This document shows positions 52,067-60,827 of a DNA stretch of 64,000 nt, piece by piece (position 1 is the first letter of the stretch; every line of letters begins with the position of its first letter). Both the position numbers and the translations under genes were made by a program. The stretch is from the NCBI GenBank assembly GCA_046331565.1, contig JAXLQP010000006.1:217896-281895 (forward strand), written 5' to 3'. Below the pieces are notes generated by a model that was not told where the DNA came from, did no database searches, and worked only from the letters and a program-made list of their open reading frames with translations. The stretch comes from DASRDU01 sp046331565. Lineage in GTDB: Bacteria > Acidobacteriota > Blastocatellia > RBC074.

Positions 52067-52155
52067 AATCTGACTGTTGATGGGGTGAGGACATCAACAG
52101 TTTTTGAGCCGGCCCACAGGTCCCAAGCCTGTTGGTCGGCTCTACGCTTTTTAAG
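52067..52155 (+). ncRNA. Candidate small RNA or attenuator with two terminator-like hairpins
   Basis: TTGACA at 52030-52035 with a weak AATAAT near 52055. Hairpin 1: CTGTTGATG (52074-52082), 9-base loop, CATCAACAG (52092-52100), then TTTTT. Hairpin 2: GAGCCG (52106-52111) with CGGCTC (52137-52142), inner ACAGG/CCTGT (52116-52120 with 52128-52132), then TACGCTTTTT. ATCCCC (52061-52066) could also pair with GGGGT (52082-52086). No coding gene follows on plus, so it may be a stand-alone RNA; argH ends at 52229 on the other strand. Confidence 0.45.
52074..52105 (+). terminator. Intrinsic terminator
   Basis: Nine-base perfect stem and five T. It may end the small HTH gene's transcript (280 bases upstream) or the candidate RNA. 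Confidence 0.75.
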
Positions 52156-52228
52156 AGTCTTCTCCACTTCATCTTCCCGCCTGGTCTGAAGCAGACAATA
52201 ATCAGCGCAGATACAGTTCGTTCCTGAC

Positions 52229-53602
52229 TCATCGCTCAATCATTTTGCGTGCGTTTTCCAGTTCCTGGCGAACGCGTTCAGGTGCCGTGCCGCCAGTCTG
52301 TTTCTTGCCAGCCAGAGAGTTTTCAAGCGAAATGGTTGTGAACAGGTCTTCAGCAAAAAGGGGCGAGAAGTTCTGATACTCGCCCGGCGTCAGATCAGCC
52401 AGCTCTTTTTTCTGCTCAATAGCATAAACCACAATGCGTCCGACCAGTTCATGAGCCTTGCGAAACTCAATGCCACGCAGCACCAGATAATCTGCCAGAT
52501 CAGTGGCATTGGTGTAATCGCTGGCGGCACCGCGCCGGGCCTTTTCCGCGTCGAATTCGATATTGCGCAACACGGTTGCCATTACGCGCAGGCTGCCGGT
52601 CAGCGTGTCGAGCGTGTCAAAGAGGGCTTCCTTGTCTTCCTGCAAATCCTTGTTGTAGGCGAGCGGCAGGCCTTTGCTCAGGGCGAGCAGAGCAGCGGCG
52701 TGGCCGAAAATCCGCGCTGCCTTGCCACGCACAAGTTCCAGCGAGTCCGGATTTTTTTTCTGCGGCATGAGGCTGCTGCCGGTGGCAATGGCATCGCCAA
52801 GTTTGATGAAGCCGAATTCCTGGGTCGAATAAATAATCAGGTCTTCTGAAAGCCGCGACAGGTGCATCATGCTTATCGCTGCGGCATTGACGAATTCGAT
52901 GATGTAATCGCGGTCGCTGACTGCGTCAATGCTGTTATGGGTGACGCCGACGAACTCAAGCTGTGTGGCCATCCATTCGCGGTCAACCGGGAAGTTTGTT
53001 CCGGCCAGCGCTCCTGATCCGAGCGGCAGGACATTGACGCGCCCGCGAATTTCCTTTATTCGCTCACGGTCACGAACCAGCATTTCCACATAGGCCAGCA
53101 GAAAATGGGCAAACAGAACTGGCTGTGCTTTTTGAAGATGGGTATAGCCCGGCATCGGCGCTTCAGGATAGCGCTCGGCCAGTTCGACCAGCGCGCGCTG
53201 CGCGTCCCTCAGCAATTCATCAACCGCCGCGATTTCTTCACGCAAATACAGGCGGGTGGCGACTGCGACCTGATCATTGCGACTGCGCCCGGTGTGCAGC
53301 TTGTAACCGGTCTGGCCGATCAGTTCGACCAGGCGTGCTTCAATAAAGCTGTGGACATCTTCAGCCTCGTAACTTTCAAGCCAGGCGGCATCACGGGCTT
53401 TCTCGCCAATCTGAGCCAGGCCGCTCGTGATGGCCTCAGCTTCGGCTGAAGACAGCACTCCGGCTTTTTCAAGGGCTGCGGCGTGAACCGCGCAGGCGCG
53501 CAAATCCGCCGCCAGCAGGCGACGATCAAAACGAAAACTGGCATTGAATGCAGCGAAGTGCCTGTCTGCCTCTCCGCTGAAACGGCCACCCCAAAGTTTC
53601 AT
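52229..53602 (-). CDS. argH: Argininosuccinate lyase
   Basis: The last step of arginine synthesis: argininosuccinate to arginine and fumarate. The 457-residue chain begins M-K-L-W-G-G-R-F and carries the G-S-S-L-M-P-Q-K-K-N-P-D signature near 276-287; the catalytic His is in G-Y-T-H-L-Q. Length is normal. The arginine made here could enter agmatine-putrescine through an arginine decarboxylase that is not in the window. The next gene upstream starts 69 bases away. Confidence 0.96.
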   Translation of the reverse strand: MKLWGGRFSGEADRHFAAFNASFRFDRRLLAADLRACAVHAAALEKAGVLSSAEAEAITSGLAQIGEKARDAAWLESYEAEDVHSFIEARLVELIGQTGYKLHTGRSRNDQVAVATRLYLREEIAAVDELLRDAQRALVELAERYPEAPMPGYTHLQKAQPVLFAHFLLAYVEMLVRDRERIKEIRGRVNVLPLGSGALAGTNFPVDREWMATQLEFVGVTHNSIDAVSDRDYIIEFVNAAAISMMHLSRLSEDLIIYSTQEFGFIKLGDAIATGSSLMPQKKNPDSLELVRGKAARIFGHAAALLALSKGLPLAYNKDLQEDKEALFDTLDTLTGSLRVMATVLRNIEFDAEKARRGAASDYTNATDLADYLVLRGIEFRKAHELVGRIVVYAIEQKKELADLTPGEYQNFSPLFAEDLFTTISLENSLAGKKQTGGTAPERVRQELENARKMIER

Positions 53603-53670
53603 ATTTGTAATAGTTGTTGATGAAGTCAGGACGTGAACCTGCTGATTACACCAGTGACCGGCTCGCGCGG

Positions 53671-54819
53671 TCAGTTCTGTTTCTGCACGTAGGCTTTGAG
53701 CATATTCGCGATGGTTTCGGCTTCCTGCGCATTTCCGCTGACCGGCTGGAGCCAGAAAGGCTTGCTGCCTTTGGTGGACTGTTTGATCTCAATCATGGGC
53801 GACGATCCGGAGCGGTTGATCTCCCTGATCTGCTTTCCACCGATGCTGAGATAGGTGCTTTGCGAATTTATATCCATCAGGACGGCCTGATCAGGGCGAA
53901 TGGAGAGCCAGCTTTTGCGCAGTCCGGCCACATCTTTTTTATCAAATTTCCGGCCCTGAATGTCGTGTGCGACCTGGAACGTGGCTGCCCCGCCCAGCCT
54001 GATGGCCTGCTCCATCAGCCCGACTGACTTGTTGAGATCCTGACCGTAATACAGCCAGAGGACGCCAAGCATTTCGTAGCCCCGGGGCTTTTTCGGGTCA
54101 ATGCGGACAAGTTCTTCGATGCCGGCAATGGCTTCGCTGGCATTTTTTCCTTCGGAGGCATTGAAGGCTTTGGTGATTTGTTCAAGTCGCGCCTGGTAGC
54201 CCTGCTCGGTCAGCCCGGTGCGTTTGACGTTGAGCGTGTAGGCAATGGCCGGAGCCTTGTCGCTGGCATCTGCCTTGAGAACTCGCACGCGATATTCGCC
54301 ATCTGTCGGCAGGGTCTTGTCCGGCGTGTCCCATTCAAAGTCGCCTGCCCGCCTGATCACCAGTCCGTGACGATTGCTGTCGTAAACCTGAATGTTGAGC
54401 GACGGGTCAGATGTTTCAAGGCGAATGGTGAAAAGATCGGCTGTCGTGGCGGTCAGTTTGTATTCGTCATAAAAACTGGTGGCTGTGATCCGGCCCGATG
54501 TTTGCGGATCAAGTTTGCCTTCCACCGCCACATTGAAACTGATCTGCGGAATCACTTTAGGCTCACGCACATAGTTGACGGACGCGGGCGAACCCGTAGC
54601 CGGACTGGGAGTGGTTCCTGTTCTGGCAGCGGCGGGATTTTTCGTCCCCGGCTGTGTTTTTCCGGTGCCTGATTTTTTGCTGGTTTTGGGTGTATTCGAT
54701 TTCGGTTGTTTGATTGTTGGCAGTTTGCCAAGTCCCTGAGCCGAGGCAGACGAAAGGACTGCGGGGAAGGTCGCCATCGCCAGCAGCATTGTAATTCCGA
54801 AAAGCACTCTGGTAATCAT
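53671..54819 (-). CDS. Exported TPR-like protein with N-terminal beta domain
   Basis: A 382-residue exported protein (signal peptide 1-28, ending S-A-S-A). A Thr/Pro/Ser-rich linker (about 30-85) precedes a beta domain (90-210: I-S-F-N-V-A-V-E-G-K-L, Y-D-E-Y-K-L-T-A-T-T) with the look of pre-peptidase C-terminal domains; residues 220-320 contain one or two TPR-like helices (G-Y-E-M-L-G-V-L-W-L-Y-Y-G-Q-D-L-N-K-S). The tail is a small beta/alpha domain. No function is assigned. The ATG at 54819 was chosen for the signal peptide. Confidence 0.65.
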   Translation of the reverse strand: MITRVLFGITMLLAMATFPAVLSSASAQGLGKLPTIKQPKSNTPKTSKKSGTGKTQPGTKNPAAARTGTTPSPATGSPASVNYVREPKVIPQISFNVAVEGKLDPQTSGRITATSFYDEYKLTATTADLFTIRLETSDPSLNIQVYDSNRHGLVIRRAGDFEWDTPDKTLPTDGEYRVRVLKADASDKAPAIAYTLNVKRTGLTEQGYQARLEQITKAFNASEGKNASEAIAGIEELVRIDPKKPRGYEMLGVLWLYYGQDLNKSVGLMEQAIRLGGAATFQVAHDIQGRKFDKKDVAGLRKSWLSIRPDQAVLMDINSQSTYLSIGGKQIREINRSGSSPMIEIKQSTKGSKPFWLQPVSGNAQEAETIANMLKAYVQKQN

Positions 54820-55430
54820 AGGCAAAGGCAGCGAACGCTGATTGTTTAGAGCAGACAGCACGAGCGCCACAGGGGGCAGGTGAAAGAACAAATTCTGCGG
54901 TCTGCGGACGGTCTTCGTCAACAGTGAAGAAGTCATCAGGATAAAGACCTGAAAGTGCGCGCCAGTCAGGAGATTCTTGACTGCGAGGCCAGCAGCGGTG
55001 TATCCTGGCGCGGAACTTCACTGGGACAGTCGGATCATCTGATCAGCCGGAGAGTCTGGAATCTCTCAAGCCTGGGTCTTCCGTTTGTACCTGAGTTTTG
55101 TCGTATTTGAATTTCAGGCAGCAGTAATCACCAGCCCGTCAGACAAGCTGGTGCAGTCCCCTCACCGCTCGCCAGAGTTGTTTTCCTTCTGCCTCCGGCG
55201 AATAAATTGCCGGGAACAGAAAGAAATATTCAGCTAATCCACCATCTGAACAGTACAGATCAGTTATCAATCGAAGCTCAGGCACCTTCGGGAAGAAACG
55301 CTGATTTCGCAGTTTATCTTGACCAGCATGACCGCGTTTTCAGTAACGTCTGACCTGTGCCGGAAAGTTGCTGCGACTGATTCGGAATGGTGATGAGATG
55401 GTTCTTGTCAGTCTGATGTTTTGAGACTTT
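54820..55430. other. Intergenic stretch without a supported gene
   Basis: About 610 bases between divergent genes. Frames in it (for example minus 54563-55021, 55340-55564) do not look coding. It probably holds promoters for both sides, but I cannot name one. The final 150 bases before 55579 are treated as a structured leader. Confidence 0.4.
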
Positions 55431-55578
55431 AATGCAGCGATTGCGGGTTCTGAACCCCGCCAGGCCACTGAGGCCTCAGCCTTTTGTGGCGTGCATTCGG
55501 CGGAAAAGGAACCTGTCACCGGAAAATTACCTGGCGTCAGCCGGCAGCGATCAGGGTAATCCAAGGAGTACCTGTTTT
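55431..55578 (+). promoter_or_regulatory. Structured leader of the PEP-CTERM gene
   Basis: A three-way junction can form: P1 AATGCA (55431-55436) with TGCATT (55492-55497); P2 GCGGGTTC/GAACCCCGC (55443-55460); P3 GCCAC/GTGGC (55464-55468 with 55486-55490) around a TGAGGCCTCA palindrome. A second hairpin ATTACCTG/CAGGGTAAT (55526-55533 with 55552-55560) lies just before the AAGGAG ribosome site (55563-55568). I could not match it to a riboswitch class. Confidence 0.45.
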
Positions 55579-56295
55579 ATGATGAGCTACCTGAAAAGTA
55601 GATATTTATCCTGCGTGCTGTTCTGCCTGGGCTTCCTGGTGCTGTTCACAATGGGAACGCTGGCTGACCCGATTACTCTTCAGGCCAACACCTCCGGCGG
55701 TTTCAATGCCGGAGCTTCCGGGGCCACTGTGTCCGGTGGAGGCACGACCATTACTGCCACTTCCGGCGGCACCAGTTCCACCATCAGCTTCGTTTCCGCC
55801 CCGAATCAGATCAACGTGGCAATCAATCCCGGTGAGGTTACCAACGTCACACTCGGAGTATTTAATGTCACTTCGAATTCGCGGCTGCCGCTGGCCCAGG
55901 GGCCGAGTTTTGGTGGTGCGACTTTTCAGTTGACGGTAACCTTTACTGTGCCGGGTGATGTGTCTCCGCAGACTTTCAATGGCAATCTGACGGGACGGAT
56001 TATTGAAACCGCTTCCAGCACTGAAATTCAGTGGAACAGTCCGTTGACGCTGACCTTTACCTCCGCCTCAGGGACGGTCTTTCAACTGACGATTGAGCCG
56101 ACCACATCCATCAATCCTCCGTTGAGCGGCGGTGTCGGCAATCCGCCAAGCCAGATTCGCGCCAAACTGACGGTGCTGACCGGCCCGACCGGCGCTGTTC
56201 CTGAGCCAGCCACGCTGCTGTTGCTCGGCAGCGGCCTGTTCGGACTGGCAGTGGTGGCCCGGCGCAGGTTTCGGGCAGGAGATCAGCAGGTCTGA
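55579..56295 (+). CDS. PEP-CTERM sorted surface protein
   Basis: A 238-residue exported protein with a signal peptide (about 1-31). The middle is a Gly/Thr/Ser-rich beta region, and the C-terminus is the exosortase sorting signal: V-P-E-P-A-T-L-L-L-L-G-S-G-L-F-G-L-A-V-V-A-R-R-R. In this system the exosortase cuts before the membrane span. The start at 55579 was chosen for AAGGAG 10 bases upstream. It precedes the exopolysaccharide locus. Confidence 0.92.
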   Translation: MMSYLKSRYLSCVLFCLGFLVLFTMGTLADPITLQANTSGGFNAGASGATVSGGGTTITATSGGTSSTISFVSAPNQINVAINPGEVTNVTLGVFNVTSNSRLPLAQGPSFGGATFQLTVTFTVPGDVSPQTFNGNLTGRIIETASSTEIQWNSPLTLTFTSASGTVFQLTIEPTTSINPPLSGGVGNPPSQIRAKLTVLTGPTGAVPEPATLLLLGSGLFGLAVVARRRFRAGDQQV

Positions 56296-56365
56296 CAAGC
56301 CTTGCATTTCAGACCGGAAGCAGAGTTGCGGCACGTTTTGTATTACTCCCTCCCCCGTTTAAGGT

Positions 56366-56587
56366 GTGCCGGAATACTTCCATTTTTATCAAGCTGTGCA
56401 GGAACATCAGGTGCCGTCGCAGTCTGGTCTGACTGTGGCGGCGCTTCTGTTGATTGCCACTGTTTTTTTAAGCGGTTCTATCAGCCCGGCTGACAGTTTG
56501 CTGATGCGGGGTCTGCACCGGATATTCCGGCGCGGCGAAACCGGAAACGAATGCTTTGGCAAGAAATCCGTGAATCTCGTTTACTAG
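56366..56587 (+). CDS. Possible small membrane protein
   Basis: A 73-residue frame with GTG start, one hydrophobic span (L-T-V-A-A-L-L-L-I-A-T-V-F-L) near 24-38 and a polar tail. It lies between the PEP-CTERM gene and the Wzz-like gene. There is no good ribosome site (AAGG is too near the GTG), so it may be chance. A GGGGCG/CGCCCC hairpin (56595-56623) follows before the next start. Confidence 0.3.
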   Translation: MPEYFHFYQAVQEHQVPSQSGLTVAALLLIATVFLSGSISPADSLLMRGLHRIFRRGETGNECFGKKSVNLVY

Positions 56588-56639
56588 CTTTCGCGGGGCG
56601 TGAGAAGATAGCGCGACCGCCCCTTCAGGAGAATCAATT

Positions 56640-58232
56640 ATGGCCAGTTTCAGAGTCAGACAACCATCTGAGTATCTTAAAATTCTGTGGCGGCGACGCT
56701 ACTTTGTGCTGGTGCCCTTTCTGCTGATCAGCGCAACGCTGTGCTACGCCATTCACAAACTGCCGAACATCTACGAATCACAATCACTGATCATCGTTGA
56801 TCCGCCGAAGGTCAGCCCGGACGTTGCCAGGCAGCCGGTCATGGTAGACATCAGTTCCAGGCTGAGTACGATCAAGCAGACCGTGACCAGCCGTTCCAGC
56901 CTGACGTCACTGATTGAAAAATATGATCTCTACAAAACGCTGAGATCACAGAAGGCGCCGACCGAGCAGGTGGTGTCAACCATGCAGGATCACATTGAAG
57001 TCGAAATCAAGAACATGGGTTCCGGCTACAATGCGTTTACGATTCGCTTTTCAGATCAGCACCCTGAAGTGGCCCAGGCCGTGACGGCGGAACTGGCTTC
57101 ACAATTCTCAAATGAGAATCTGGTCAGAACCCGCACCGATGCCGCCCAGGCCGTGACGCATCTGGATAATGAACTCAAGCACGTCAAGCAGCAGCTTGAT
57201 GACATTATTGCTCAGCGCACCAAATATATTATCGAACATCCTTCGGTGATGCAGGGGCAGATGCAGAGCATCGTGGGCGAAATGACCAGTCTCAGTCAGC
57301 AGATGCTGGCGCAGCAGACACAGATCGGCAGTTTGCAGAACACCATTGCGAGTTATCAGCAGATGCTGCAGATGGCCAGGGAGCGAGCTGATGATCCTGT
57401 CGTTGAGACTGATGGCGGGCCGACTGAAGGGACACTGCGCATCAAGCGCGCCGACCTTGAGGCGCAGCTTCAGAATCTGAAAAGCATCTACACGGACAAG
57501 CATCCTGATGTGAAAACGGTTCAGTTGCAGCTTGATAAAGTGAACAAGGAACTGGCTGATCTGGAAAAGAAGGCTGAAGAAAAAAAGAACAGGATTCAGG
57601 AAACCCGCAAGAAAAACAGTCAGGCCGAAGTGTTGCAGATTCAGATTGATTCTGCCCGCCGCGACCTCGCGCGACGACAGGCTGAACTGGAGCGGATGAA
57701 CACGGAGTATGCCAGCCTGCAGGCGCAGTTGCGTTCGATTCCGCCGCTGAGCGCCGAAATGGAACGCATCGAGCGGGATTACAAAACACTCGAAAAGCAG
57801 CACGATGAACTGCTGCTGCGGAAGCAGAATGCGGAATTCGGCAAGCGCCTGATTGATGATTTCAACGGCGAAACCTTCCACATTCAGGATCCGGCCAGCC
57901 TGCCTGAAACTCCGGTGTTTCCGCGTCGTTCGCTGCTTTACCCGCTGTCGCTGATTCTCGGTTTTCTGTCGGGGCTGGCGGTGGCGCTGGCCTTTGAGGC
58001 CCGCTACCTCTTTACGATTCGTGACGCAAAGGACGTGGAGCATTACACCAAACTGCCGCTGCTGGTCACGGTGCCTGAGATCGTGACCGAGTATGAGGAG
58101 CAGCGCCGTCGATTGCTGAGCCTGGTCACGGCTGTGGTGATTGTGGTCGGGCTGGTGATTTCAGTGCCGGTGCTGGTCAAGGTGCTGGAGATGTCGAAGG
58201 TGCTGAACCTGTTTACCGGCGGAGCCTATTGA
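56640..58232 (+). CDS. XrtA-type polysaccharide chain-length determinant (Wzz/GNVR)
   Basis: A 530-residue inner membrane protein. One span is at about 19-40 and another near 505-525; between is a large periplasmic region with long coiled coils (about 165-380) and Wzz-type strands. The G-N-V-R-like box near the end (L-P-E-T-P-V-F-P-R-R-S) is typical of Wzz. It sets length or gates export of the polysaccharide. AGGAGAATCAATT lies before the ATG. First gene of the locus. Confidence 0.9.
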   Translation: MASFRVRQPSEYLKILWRRRYFVLVPFLLISATLCYAIHKLPNIYESQSLIIVDPPKVSPDVARQPVMVDISSRLSTIKQTVTSRSSLTSLIEKYDLYKTLRSQKAPTEQVVSTMQDHIEVEIKNMGSGYNAFTIRFSDQHPEVAQAVTAELASQFSNENLVRTRTDAAQAVTHLDNELKHVKQQLDDIIAQRTKYIIEHPSVMQGQMQSIVGEMTSLSQQMLAQQTQIGSLQNTIASYQQMLQMARERADDPVVETDGGPTEGTLRIKRADLEAQLQNLKSIYTDKHPDVKTVQLQLDKVNKELADLEKKAEEKKNRIQETRKKNSQAEVLQIQIDSARRDLARRQAELERMNTEYASLQAQLRSIPPLSAEMERIERDYKTLEKQHDELLLRKQNAEFGKRLIDDFNGETFHIQDPASLPETPVFPRRSLLYPLSLILGFLSGLAVALAFEARYLFTIRDAKDVEHYTKLPLLVTVPEIVTEYEEQRRRLLSLVTAVVIVVGLVISVPVLVKVLEMSKVLNLFTGGAY

Positions 58233-58248
58233 AATTATCCTGTTGGGA

Positions 58249-58281
58249 GCCGGGACGATAGCTGCTAAACTATCGCCCGGC
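58249..58281 (+). other. Strong hairpin between the Wzz-like and ATPase genes
   Basis: GCCGGGACGATAG (58249-58261) pairs with CTATCGCCCGGC (58270-58281) with one bulged A. There is no T-run. It may stabilise or process the transcript. Confidence 0.6.
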
Positions 58282-58336
58282 TTCTGGTAACTGATCCCCT
58301 GTTTTTCGTCCCCAGGCCTTTTGAGAGATTCACCTT

Positions 58337-59311
58337 ATGTACAGACAATTTTACGGACTGCGAGACATCCCCTTCAGTCTGACCCCCGATCCTCGCTTTC
58401 TCTATTTTACGGCCAGCCATCGTGAAGTGATGGCCAATCTGCATTACGGGATTCAGCACGGCAAGGGGCTGATTGTGGCGTCCGGCGAGGTCGGCACAGG
58501 TAAAACGACAATGCTGCGCGCGATGCTGGCGCGGCTTGATCGCAGCGTGCTGACGGCCTACATTTTTAATCCCGGACTGACCGTGCCGGAGTTTTATCAT
58601 TATCTGGCCACGAGCTTTGGCATTACGCAGTATTCATCGCGTTCCGATCTGCTGATGAAACTCGGCAAGCTGCTGATGATGCGTCACGCGCGCGGATTGC
58701 GCAGCGTCATCATCGTGGACGAAGCACAGGGACTGGATCATAAACTGCTCGAAGAGATCCGGCTGCTGCTCAATTTCGAGACTTATACCGAAAAACAATT
58801 GCAGATCATTCTGGCCGGTCAGCCGGAACTGCGGCAGATTCTCAATGACCCGGCGCTGCGTCAGCTCAAACAGCGCATCAGTCTGCGTTGTGAAATCAAA
58901 CCGCTGCGCGCTGATGAAGTCTCGGCTTACATTCGCGCGCGGCTCAAAACGGCTGGCGCGACCCGGCTCGACCTCTTTACGCCGGAAGCCGTCGCGCTGA
59001 TTTACCGGGCATCCGAGGGCATTCCGCGTTTGATCAATAATATCTGCGACAATGCGCTGCTCACCGGATTTGCCATGAGCGCGCAGCAGATTACGCCGGA
59101 AATCGTGGCCGAGGTGGTTGAATCGCTCGACCTGCTCAAGCCGATGATTGAAGAAGACCCGGAACAGTCGCTGCTGGGCGGGTTGCCGGCCATGCCGATT
59201 CTGCGCGAAGGCGTTGAAGATGCCTGGAACAGCTACGGCCAGCCTGAAAGAGTGCAGGCGCAGGATGCCGCCGCCGCAAGGGGCAAAACTCCGACGCGGC
59301 CACTGAAATAA
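58337..59311 (+). CDS. XrtA/PEP-CTERM-associated AAA ATPase (ExeA-like)
   Basis: A 324-residue ATPase starting M-Y-R-Q-F-Y-G-L-R-D-I-P-F-S-L-T-P-D-P. Walker A is G-E-V-G-T-G-K-T (about 54-61), Walker B is I-I-V-D-E-A-Q (about 133). ExeA/GspA-type ATPases with this start are found in exosortase-linked polysaccharide loci. Its substrate is not known. AGAGATTCACC precedes the ATG. It is downstream of the Wzz-like gene by about 105 bases. Confidence 0.9.
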   Translation: MYRQFYGLRDIPFSLTPDPRFLYFTASHREVMANLHYGIQHGKGLIVASGEVGTGKTTMLRAMLARLDRSVLTAYIFNPGLTVPEFYHYLATSFGITQYSSRSDLLMKLGKLLMMRHARGLRSVIIVDEAQGLDHKLLEEIRLLLNFETYTEKQLQIILAGQPELRQILNDPALRQLKQRISLRCEIKPLRADEVSAYIRARLKTAGATRLDLFTPEAVALIYRASEGIPRLINNICDNALLTGFAMSAQQITPEIVAEVVESLDLLKPMIEEDPEQSLLGGLPAMPILREGVEDAWNSYGQPERVQAQDAAAARGKTPTRPLK

Positions 59312-59501
59312 GCTGTGGTGGCCGGTTGATTTGAAAATTCAGGGGCGACTTTTTCCGCCCGAAAAATGTGACAGCACGTCAGAGACAGGCTGAAAGACTG
59401 TTTTCCGGTCGCGCAGGTGACCGTCTTCAGGATGACAGTCTGACACCCGGTTCGGAATCCACCGCTCGAAACTGAATCACTCACTGTCGCTGGAAAAAAC
59501 A

Positions 59502-60755
59502 ATGGGACGTATTTTTGATGCGCTTCAGCGCGACCATCACATTCAACCGGAACGCAGGCGCGATCCGCTGGCCGATGCCACCGTCGGCCCCGAAGTCGCA
59601 CCCGATCAGGAAATCGAACTGCCTGATCTGATTGGTGCGCCGGTCAATCCGCGCTCAAATCAGGGCGGCGTGCTGTCTTACCTGCCTGATGCTTTCCTGG
59701 CTGAAGACCGGGCACCGGCGGCACCGAATTCCGATCAGGGATTTATTTCCGCCGCGCCGGTTCAGCGTTCCGAGGGACAGGCCGCACTGAACAATCAAAG
59801 CGCGCTGGTTCCGGCCCGCCCGCAGGAGGCTGCGCCGAGGCCTTATCAATCCAGCCTGCGCGCCAAATACAGACCGCCGCAGACCGAGGAGCCAAAGGTT
59901 TCGCTTTCGCTGCATCTCGATCCGTCAAGGGTGCATCCGCGCCTGATCGCGGTGACTGAGCCGCATTCGATTGTCAGCGAGCAGTACCGGACTTTGCGCA
60001 CACAGCTTTTTCACGAAGCCGAACGCCGCCTGACACAGGTTGTGGTGGTCACGAGCGCCATTGCCGGAGAAGGGAAGACTTCGACTTCGCTCAATCTGGC
60101 CTGGGCGGTGGCCAATTCCAGAGGCCGCCGCGTGCTGCTGGTGGACAGCGACCTGCGACGTCCCAGCGTGGCCTCTTATCTCGGCGTCGCGCCGACGATG
60201 GGGCTGACTGAAATTCTGGCCGGTGATTGCGAGGTGCTCGATCCGGTGATTCGCGTTTATGGCAAAAGCGCGGAGCCTGATCTGGAAGAGGATTATCAGC
60301 TTTATGTGCTGCCGGTCAAAGGCGAAACCCGCAACCCGACCGAACTGCTTTCCGGCGCGCTGCTTGGTGAAGTAATCGGCGAGTTCCGGCGTTATTTTGA
60401 TTTCATCATTCTTGATTCGCCGCCCGTGACTCCGTTTGCTGATGCGCGGCTGCTGGCCAACCATTCCGACGGAGTGCTGATGGTGGTGCGTTCGGGCGCA
60501 GCGCCTTACGCGACGGTGGAGCGGGCGATTGAGGCCTTGTCTCCGGCGCGCATGCTCGGTGTGGTACTCAACGGCGCGCAGGAAGATGAAGATGACGGCT
60601 ATTATTACGAATATTATTACACTGAAAACAAGCGCACGCAGTGGCTGCCTGCGGGCCTGAAAAGACTGGCCGCGCGCATGGGTCTGGGGAAAAAAGTGCC
60701 GGAACCAAAACCAGGCCGCAAAGCCGCTGGCGCTGACAATGGCAGTTTGAATTAG
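59502..60755 (+). CDS. BY-kinase / CpsD-type tyrosine kinase
   Basis: A 417-residue protein. Residues 1-140 are a Pro/Gln-rich tail starting M-G-R-I-F-D-A-L-Q; the kinase half has Walker A (A-G-E-G-K-T), Walker A' (V-L-L-V-D-S-D-L-R-R-P) and Walker B (D-F-I-I-L-D-S-P-P). A tyrosine cluster (D-G-Y-Y-Y-E-Y-Y-Y-T) near 366 is the likely autophosphorylation site. Such kinases pair with Wzz-like membrane proteins to control polysaccharide export, here the 56640 gene. Confidence 0.9.
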   Translation: MGRIFDALQRDHHIQPERRRDPLADATVGPEVAPDQEIELPDLIGAPVNPRSNQGGVLSYLPDAFLAEDRAPAAPNSDQGFISAAPVQRSEGQAALNNQSALVPARPQEAAPRPYQSSLRAKYRPPQTEEPKVSLSLHLDPSRVHPRLIAVTEPHSIVSEQYRTLRTQLFHEAERRLTQVVVVTSAIAGEGKTSTSLNLAWAVANSRGRRVLLVDSDLRRPSVASYLGVAPTMGLTEILAGDCEVLDPVIRVYGKSAEPDLEEDYQLYVLPVKGETRNPTELLSGALLGEVIGEFRRYFDFIILDSPPVTPFADARLLANHSDGVLMVVRSGAAPYATVERAIEALSPARMLGVVLNGAQEDEDDGYYYEYYYTENKRTQWLPAGLKRLAARMGLGKKVPEPKPGRKAAGADNGSLN

Positions 60756-60827
60756 CTCAGTCTTCAGCAGGTATGCGCAGACACTGCTTCAAGGTAATAA
60801 AATCCGCCACGCAGGTACGGGGCTGCC

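Larger units (their letters stand above)
51792..52228. other. Intergenic 437 bp with hairpins near its right end
   Basis: Between converging genes. 52030-52155 holds a promoter-like TTGACA, then two hairpins (see separate entry). The left part (51792-52020) shows nothing I can support. Confidence 0.5.

Noticed and set aside
55441..55500. Cobalamin riboswitch (GCCACTG word) or c-di-GMP-I riboswitch
   Set aside because: Only isolated words match; the rest of the B12 box and the GEMM core are missing.
55432..55578. Longer start for the PEP-CTERM protein
   Set aside because: It would place a basic, proline-rich stretch before a good signal peptide; AAGGAG supports 55579.
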